Below are positions 58,485 to 64,000 of a DNA stretch of 64,000 nucleotides, piece after piece. Location: contig CALZEE010000010.1 in NCBI GenBank assembly GCA_945639195.1, positions 1-64,000 of the forward strand, in the 5' to 3' direction. This stretch comes from an uncultured Ignatzschineria sp. Its GTDB lineage: Bacteria > Pseudomonadota > Gammaproteobacteria > Cardiobacteriales > Wohlfahrtiimonadaceae. Both the position numbers and the translations under genes were made by a program. Position 1 is the first letter of the stretch; each line of letters starts with the position of its first letter. Under the pieces are notes generated by a model. That model was given only the letters and a program-made list of their open reading frames with translations. It did no database searches and was not told where the DNA came from.

Positions 58485-60389
58485 TTACTTACGATTCATT
58501 AAACGATTTAATCTTGCAACAAATTCCGATGGATTATCGAGTTGCGCACCTTCTAATAACAATGCTTCTTCATATACAAGCATTGAGATATCAGCAGTTA
58601 ATGCCTCGTCGTTAGTCTCTTCTAACATCACTAAAAGAGGATGTTTTGGGTTAATCTCAAGCCATGGTTTCATTGTTGGGACATCATGACCTGCTTCGCG
58701 GAGCATTTTTTCAAAATGACCACTTAATGCTTGCTCATTACGCACTAATACCGATGCTGAATCTGTGAGTCGTTTAGAGATTTTAACGCTCTCTACACGG
58801 TCGCCAAGCGCCGTTGTTAAGCGATCAATCAATTTAACATCTGTTTCTGATACGGCTTTTTCTGCTTCAGGATCATCCTTTTCAGCACCATCAAGATTCA
58901 CATCACCTTTGGCAACGTTCACCATCTCTGTACCATCAAACTCATGAAGGAAGCCTGTCATCCAGTCATCAATCACGTCAGTCATCAGAATAACTTCGAT
59001 CCCTTTTGATTTGAAGATCTCAAGATGCGGGCTATTTTTCGCAGTATTGAGTGAATCTGCGGTGATGTAGTAGATCTTATCTTGACCTTCAGGCATACGC
59101 TCTTTGTATGCTTTAAACGAGACGCTCTCTTTATCTGTAACCGTCGAGGCAAAACGTAGTAATCCGGCAATTTTTTCGCGGTTACTGAAATCTTCGCCTA
59201 ATCCTTCTTTTAATACGCGGCCAAACTCTTTCCAGAATTTAGCGTATTTCTCCTCATCATTGCTGAGTGATTCGAGCATTGAGAGTGAGCGGCGTGTTAA
59301 GCCTTGGCGAATAGTATCGATCGTTTTTGAGTTCTGTAAAATCTCACGTGAGATATTTAGCGGAAGATCTTGCGTATCAACCACCCCTTGAATAAAGCGT
59401 AAATAGCGAGGAATAAGCTTATCGGAGCCTTCCATAATAAAGACGCGTTGCACAAAGAGATCAATCCCATATTTTACTTCCTGATCCCACATACCGCGTG
59501 GCGCCACTGCCGGCACATACAGTAATGAAGTATAAGAGGTATTCCCCTCAACACGGTTATGGCTCCAGCTGAGCGGATTCTCAAAGTCATTTGTGAGCTC
59601 TTTATAGAACGCTTCATACTCTTCATCTTTAATATCCGAGCGCTCGCGTTGCCAGAGTGATTCAGCCGAGTTTACTTGCTCAATTACCCACTCTGTTTTT
59701 ACTTCTGTCTCTTCACTGCCTTCTTCCGGCGCAACGGTCTTTTCAACTGCCATCATGATCGGATAAGCAATATGATCTGAATATTTTTTGATGATCTCTT
59801 TCAATGACCACTCATTTAAAAGATCTAAATCATCTTCACGCATATGAAGCGTAATTGTGGTTCCTGCTGAATCTTTTGAGGCGTTGGTAAGTGTGAACTC
59901 CCCTTCCCCTTTTGAAGCCCAATGCACTGCGCTATCAGCATCTGTACCCGCTTTACGCGTTGTAAGCTCGATCTCATGCGCCACGATAAATGCCGAGTAG
60001 AAACCGACCCCAAATTGACCGATTAATTGCGATGCGTTTTTTTGATCCGCTTCTAAACGATCGAGGAATGCTTTAGTACCTGATTTTGCGATCGTACCGA
60101 TATTTTCGATCACTTCCTCACGGCTCATACCAATCCCGTTATCGGTAATCGTGAGCGTTTTCGCCGCTTTATCAAAAGCAATATCAATTGCCGGAGATCC
60201 TTGTCCATCAATCAGTGAGGTTTCTGTTAACCCTTCAAAACGACGTTTATCAAGCGCATCTGATGCATTCGAAATTAACTCGCGAAGGAAAATTTCACGA
60301 TTTGAATAGAGAGAATGAATCATTAAATTGAGTAATTGATTCACTTCCGTTTGGAACTGCATGGTTTCTGCTTGTGTCTGTTTAGTCAT
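58485..60389 (-). CDS. htpG: Molecular chaperone HtpG (Hsp90)
   Basis: 634 residues from the ATG at 60389; another ATG at 60410 has no SD. The GHKL ATPase domain starts with NSREIFLRELISNASDALDK and continues with LTITDNGIGMSREEVIENIGTIAKSGTKAF and the IGQFGVGFYSAF lid motif. Middle and C-terminal dimerisation domains are intact, giving the normal size. No sigma-32-type promoter was recognised upstream. Confidence 0.98.
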   Translation of the reverse strand: MTKQTQAETMQFQTEVNQLLNLMIHSLYSNREIFLRELISNASDALDKRRFEGLTETSLIDGQGSPAIDIAFDKAAKTLTITDNGIGMSREEVIENIGTIAKSGTKAFLDRLEADQKNASQLIGQFGVGFYSAFIVAHEIELTTRKAGTDADSAVHWASKGEGEFTLTNASKDSAGTTITLHMREDDLDLLNEWSLKEIIKKYSDHIAYPIMMAVEKTVAPEEGSEETEVKTEWVIEQVNSAESLWQRERSDIKDEEYEAFYKELTNDFENPLSWSHNRVEGNTSYTSLLYVPAVAPRGMWDQEVKYGIDLFVQRVFIMEGSDKLIPRYLRFIQGVVDTQDLPLNISREILQNSKTIDTIRQGLTRRSLSMLESLSNDEEKYAKFWKEFGRVLKEGLGEDFSNREKIAGLLRFASTVTDKESVSFKAYKERMPEGQDKIYYITADSLNTAKNSPHLEIFKSKGIEVILMTDVIDDWMTGFLHEFDGTEMVNVAKGDVNLDGAEKDDPEAEKAVSETDVKLIDRLTTALGDRVESVKISKRLTDSASVLVRNEQALSGHFEKMLREAGHDVPTMKPWLEINPKHPLLVMLEETNDEALTADISMLVYEEALLLEGAQLDNPSEFVARLNRLMNRK

Positions 60390-60562
60390 ATTATTTAGAT
60401 TCCTTGTCATCTGCTGTAATGTTGAATTGCGCCTTCCACAAATAGTGTGAACGCGCCAAAATAGGGATGATTATTTCAAACTATTTATTATTGGTTGTTC
60501 ATATGAATGGCGCTCAATAGAGATATTTCAAGTCTAAAATTGCTTTTGAATTATAAATAGCC

Positions 60563-60592
60563 AAAAAAAGACACAGATTAACTGTGCCTTTT
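60563..60592 (-). terminator. Intrinsic terminator of the pirin gene
   Basis: Stem AAAGACACAG/CTGTGCCTTT with one mismatch and TTTTTTT on the minus-strand exit. Confidence 0.82.
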
Positions 60593-60634
60593 TCTTTATG
60601 GAGATTAATCAACATTAATGAAATCTACATTATG

Positions 60635-61501
60635 CTACTTATCCATCTTTCCAAATTTTCCCTGCATAAAATCCATCGAAGCTTGCATGATCTCTTCTCG
60701 CGTATTCATCACGAAAGGACCATGACCAAATACAGGCTCTTCAATCGCATCACCACTTAAAAGAAGAATAAGACTCTCTTTCGTTGCGGTTAATGACAAT
60801 GAATCACCCGCCTTCTCAAAAAGTGCGAGCTCAGCTTCTGAAAGCGTCGCACCATTGGCGAGCGTAACTTCCCCATGAAGCACAATGAAACCGGCATAAC
60901 GCCCTTCAACAAGCGGCATCGTGAGCTCAGCGCCCGCTTTTAACTGAAAATCCCAAACATCTAACGGCGTGAAGGTCTTCGCAGGCCCCTTCGTTCCGGC
61001 ATATTCCCCGGCAATTACGCGCATAGAACCAACGGAATCTCCCAAATCAATCGTGGGAATCTCCTGACTTGTAATCGCTTGATAACCTGGCTCACTCATT
61101 TTATCTTTTGCCGGTAGGTTCACCCAGAGTTGCACCATATCAAGCGTACCACCTTGCTTAGTGAATGCCTCTGAATGGTACTCTTTATGTAAAATGCCGG
61201 AAGAAGCCGTCATCCACTGCACGTCACCCGGTCCAATCACACCGCCTTTTCCGGTAGAATCATGATGCGCAACCTCACCTTTATAAACAAGCGTCACCGT
61301 CTCAAACCCTCGATGCGGATGCTCTCCAACCCCTCTTGGCGTCGTTGCCGGCGCAAATTCCGTTGGCCCTGCACGATCTAAGAGGAGAAAAGGATTAAGA
61401 TAGCGGCCGTGATCGTTATACGTGAACATCGAACGCACCTTAAATCCATCGCCCACCCAGTGAGCGCTTGGCGCGGGGTAAATTCCCATTAATGTTTTCA
61501 T
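60635..61501 (-). CDS. Pirin-family cupin protein
   Basis: 288 residues. Bicupin pirin with the metal site HPHRGFETVTLVYKGEV, then HHDSTGKGG and the partner glutamate/histidine region, and a C-terminal cupin with the GHGPFVMNT signature. Bacterial pirins include quercetinases and regulators; the function is not known. RBS AAAAGGAGT 6 nt before ATG. Confidence 0.9.
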   Translation of the reverse strand: MKTLMGIYPAPSAHWVGDGFKVRSMFTYNDHGRYLNPFLLLDRAGPTEFAPATTPRGVGEHPHRGFETVTLVYKGEVAHHDSTGKGGVIGPGDVQWMTASSGILHKEYHSEAFTKQGGTLDMVQLWVNLPAKDKMSEPGYQAITSQEIPTIDLGDSVGSMRVIAGEYAGTKGPAKTFTPLDVWDFQLKAGAELTMPLVEGRYAGFIVLHGEVTLANGATLSEAELALFEKAGDSLSLTATKESLILLLSGDAIEEPVFGHGPFVMNTREEIMQASMDFMQGKFGKMDK

Positions 61502-61824
61502 TGATGACTCCTTTTGTTATCTGATAAATGCCGGCACTTTTAACGTCAATATCAACCTATTGATCTCAAAGACAGTGCGCATAAACTTACTCTATTACTA
61601 ATAATAGGGGCTCAAAGGGATTATTCAATGTGCCTAGCAGTAAACGCCTCAAGAGAAGATCAACACATATCCTCTTGATTATTCAATATAAGATATTAAA
61701 GTATGCGCATAAAGGGGATTTTTCACAATAGAAAGTAGGCTCGCATGATATGGTTAAAATCTATTTTGCGCTTTCACAAATATCGAAACTCTATTTTTAT
61801 ATCGCTACTATGGATGATCTCTCT
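61502..61824. other. Intergenic region between pirin and yceI-like genes
   Basis: 323 bp holding divergent promoters and a TGCCGGCA copy at 61529-61536. An in-frame extension of the yceI-like gene back to 61750 is possible but not favoured. Confidence 0.5.
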
Positions 61825-62421
61825 ATGAAAAAACGCCCATTATCAATCTTACGCCACGTATTTAGCGCACTTGCCATGAGCTCAGTTTTCATGGGTTCCA
61901 TTGCCATGAGTGCCGAATATAAACTCGATCCTTCGCATTCTAATGCGCGCTTTTATATCGATCACTTTAATACGTCCACTAATCATGGCGGATTTTACGG
62001 GATTAATGGTGATGTCACTTTTGACCCAGAAGCACAAACAGGATCTGCAGATATTACAATTGCGACCCATACACTCAATACCGGCGATAAAGATTTTGAC
62101 CATCATATGAGTGCGCCCGATCTTCTCAATAGTGCTGAGTTTCCAGAGATCGCTTTTAAATCTACAAATTGGGCGTTCGATGGTGAAAAGCCGACTGCTA
62201 TCACAGGCGATCTTACTCTTCTTGGGCAGACGCATCCCGTCACTTTAACAGCCACAAAATTCAATTGTTACGATAATCCAATTTTTAATGTCCATGTCTG
62301 CGGCGGCGATTTCACAACGACGATTGATCGCTCACAATGGGGATTAAATTTCATGGTCGAGCAAGGAATGGCGCGTGATGTCAGAATCGACATTCAAGTT
62401 GAGGCAATCAAGCAAGAGTAA
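61825..62421 (+). CDS. YceI-family periplasmic protein
   Basis: 198 residues from the ATG at 61825. A signal peptide (MKKRPLSILRHVFSALAMSS ... AMSA) is followed by the YceI lipocalin-like barrel: YKLDPSHSNARFYIDHFNTS, DFDHHMSAPDLLN, FPEIAFKST, and GDLTLLGQTHPVTL with a final DFTTTIDRSQWGLNFMV. Family members bind isoprenoid lipids. Weak SD; start chosen by the signal peptide. Confidence 0.88.
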   Translation: MKKRPLSILRHVFSALAMSSVFMGSIAMSAEYKLDPSHSNARFYIDHFNTSTNHGGFYGINGDVTFDPEAQTGSADITIATHTLNTGDKDFDHHMSAPDLLNSAEFPEIAFKSTNWAFDGEKPTAITGDLTLLGQTHPVTLTATKFNCYDNPIFNVHVCGGDFTTTIDRSQWGLNFMVEQGMARDVRIDIQVEAIKQE

Positions 62422-62495
62422 ACTCAAAACAACATTGATAATGTTAACAATATTATCCTCGTAAAACCGTTATCATCCAATACATAAAGGTACTT

Positions 62496-62527
62496 AAAAG
62501 CCCATTATTCCCATCAATGGGCTTTTT
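62496..62527 (+). terminator. Intrinsic terminator after the yceI-like gene
   Basis: Stem AAAAGCCCATT/AATGGGCTTTT with T run; may also stop the convergent lplA transcript. Confidence 0.88.
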
Positions 62528-62575
62528 GATCTCTAAAGCGCTTACCGCTTACTGTGAAGTAACTTTACAGTTAAA

Positions 62576-63592
62576 TTATGCAATAGAAGCCACAAACCAT
62601 GCACTAAATTCTTGCCACTCTGATTCAAATCCCGGCATTTCATCTGAAAGTGTTGATAGTAATATTGCCATATCCTCGGCATTATAACGCACCCCGATCA
62701 GCTTCTCTGCCAGATGCTCAAAGGGATCAACATTGAGGCTATCTGTAAAGACTTTCGCATCTTGTATCGTGCCACCACGTACAACATCAAGATGAATCTC
62801 TACGCCGCCCCATGTAAAGCGCTCTGACAATTCATGGCTAAATTGCATTGCCTGCCCAAAGTTCCATGCCCAGCTCTTCTGTTTATTATAGATCCCTGCA
62901 AACCCCTGAATCTCAGGCGGATTTTCTTCTGAGATTATTTCAATCTGATGAATATCCCCAAAATGCGCCTTAAACGTTTCTTCAATCGCCTTGCAGATCT
63001 TCTCATGCGTTAAGTTTTCATCAAACTCAATCAAGTTTGCCACGCGAGAACGGACAGAAGTGATTCCTTTTGCTTTCAGTTTTTTAGGATCAGGATTAAG
63101 ATAATTTCCGAGCTTTGTAAAATCGACATCTATTAACAGCGTCCCATGATGAAATCCTCGATCAGATGTTTCTCGATAAGCCGAACCTGAAATTTTTCGG
63201 ATCGTCTCACCCTCTTTTACAATCAAATCATTACGTCCAGAAGCCTCTGCTTCTAGTCCTAAGGATCGGAGCGCTTCAAGAATAATATTGGTTGAAATCG
63301 ACTTATCATATTCTGGCTTACCTGCCATAAAGGTAAAGTTTGTATTCCCCAAATCATGGAAGACTGCACCACCGCCACTACTTCTACGCGCGAGCGTAAT
63401 GCCATTATCGGCCATCTTCTTCGTATTACACTCTTTCCAAGGATTTTGCCCTCGACCAATCACCACCGTATTATCATTGCGCCATAAAAAAAGCACTTTT
63501 TGCGCTGGATCCATACTCCGAAAAATTGCCTCTTCAACCGCAAGATTAAAGTGGGGATGATGGCTTTCTGAAATCAATAAACGTGTTGTCAT
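62576..63592 (-). CDS. lplA: Lipoate-protein ligase A
   Basis: 338 residues from the ATG at 63592 (AAGGG 5 nt before). It activates lipoate with ATP and attaches it to lipoyl domains of 2-oxoacid dehydrogenases and Gcv[21 protein letters not shown], the catalytic lysine in KISGSAYRE and the GTLLIDVDF motif are present, and a C-terminal accessory domain gives the full E. coli LplA size. Confidence 0.95.
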   Translation of the reverse strand: MTTRLLISESHHPHFNLAVEEAIFRSMDPAQKVLFLWRNDNTVVIGRGQNPWKECNTKKMADNGITLARRSSGGGAVFHDLGNTNFTFMAGKPEYDKSISTNIILEALRSLGLEAEASGRNDLIVKEGETIRKISGSAYRETSDRGFHHGTLLIDVDFTKLGNYLNPDPKKLKAKGITSVRSRVANLIEFDENLTHEKICKAIEETFKAHFGDIHQIEIISEENPPEIQGFAGIYNKQKSWAWNFGQAMQFSHELSERFTWGGVEIHLDVVRGGTIQDAKVFTDSLNVDPFEHLAEKLIGVRYNAEDMAILLSTLSDEMPGFESEWQEFSAWFVASIA

Positions 63593-63910
63593 AAAGACCC
63601 TTTTTGGCAGGAAACCTATTAAATTAGGCGGTTTGTATATCTCTTTAAAGAAATCTCTCAAGGATTATAGCGTATTCTGCCTCCTATAATCAGGGAAGAT
63701 CATTGCAGATTGCCTGCTATGCTCTTTTCAATAAATCCACCATTTTAGAAAATCTCTCAAAATCGAGAGGATTGATCATGATAAAATGATGATCAGACAT
63801 TAGTTATAAAGCGTATGTTTTGATCTCATCATCCATCTGATCATTCCTTTATCCTGATGTCGCTAAGCACTCATTTTAATAAGACTCATCCCTAACCGAT
63901 GGAAATATCA
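63593..63910. other. Intergenic region before the last partial gene
   Basis: 318 bp. No supported gene or clear terminator; GGAA stands 7-8 nt before the next ATG. Confidence 0.4.
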
Positions 63911-64000
63911 ATGAAAAAGCTTCTGATCCTTACAGTCTCCGCAATCCTTCTCAGCGCAGTCTCCTATGCTAAAACCCCGGCATTAACAACGCCCAAAATG
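63911..64000 (+). CDS. Secreted protein, 5' fragment only (runs off the window)
   Basis: Thirty codons are visible. They encode a classical signal peptide, MKKLLILTVSAILLSAVSYA, with a likely cleavage before KTPAL. Nothing of the mature domain can be identified. The ATG has GGAA upstream. Confidence 0.65.
   Translation, partial: MKKLLILTVSAILLSAVSYAKTPALTTPKM

Noticed and set aside
60390..60520. Sigma-32 promoter for htpG
   Set aside because: TTTGAAA and CCCTATTT are present but only 7 bp apart, far short of the usual 13-14.

Overview
The window looks like a chromosomal segment of an AT-rich gammaproteobacterium (roughly 40-43% GC by eye). The arguments are a bifunctional HisB (phosphatase plus dehydratase), a HisI-HisE fusion, RibBA, HtpG, a YgiM-type SH3 protein, NhaA and a perfect FNR box. 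My best guess is the order Cardiobacteriales (Ignatzschineria/Wohlfahrtiimonas-like); this is inferred from general character, not from a search. I see no rRNA, tRNA, CRISPR array, insertion sequence or prophage. Apart from one AT-rich gene at about 33-34.4 kb, this is ordinary core and metabolic DNA.

Layout. 0-5 kb: a truncated TauE/SafE-type membrane protein with a tandem Met-Asp-His-Ser tail, a HutC-like GntR regulator, a CopY-like repressor with a cysteine-rich tail, a TPR membrane protein and a YjiH-type membrane protein. Three copies of TGTATATACA lie upstream of the two transporter-like genes and suggest a small GntR regulon. 5-11.3 kb: NhaA, a CNNM/CorC-type protein, two small envelope proteins and aconitase AcnA. 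11.4-15.9 kb: riboflavin genes ribD-ribE-ribBA-ribH behind an FMN riboswitch. 16-24.9 kb: an HdeD-like protein, a DASS transporter with an FNR box upstream, a methyltransferase, a META-domain lipoprotein, a di-Mop molybdate-binding protein diverging from a NarL-type regulator with a degenerate receiver, a Cys/Met-metabolism PLP enzyme and an unrecognised lipoprotein. 25-31 kb: biotin genes, bioF-bioC-bioD diverging from bioA plus an alpha/beta hydrolase that may supply the BioH step. 31-43 kb: an amidohydrolase, a DUF4041/GIY-YIG-type protein, an APC permease, a LysR/EamA pair, a methyltransferase, a YffB-type reductase, an M20 hydrolase and a SseA-type sulfurtransferase. 43.3-46.7 kb: four tandem paralogous two-TM proteins and glycerate kinase. 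46.9-54 kb: histidine biosynthesis hisG-D-C-B-A-F, with hisF fused in frame to hisIE and no hisH in its usual slot. 54.4-64 kb: two MetQ-type lipoproteins without MetN/MetI, a YgiM-like protein, an SDR, HtpG, pirin, YceI, lipoate-protein ligase and the start of a secreted protein.

The strongest window-wide signal is the palindrome TGCCGGCA, usually in the context AATGCCGGCATTTT. It occurs 26 times in 64 kb, against well under one expected for an AT-rich sequence, and lies both in genes and between them. It behaves like a dispersed uptake-type or chromosome-organising sequence. Other notable items are the HisF-HisIE fusion with a leftover internal ribosome site, the candidate BioH replacement, the four-paralogue cassette, and an FMN riboswitch whose nearest clear terminator is more than 350 nt downstream of the aptamer.
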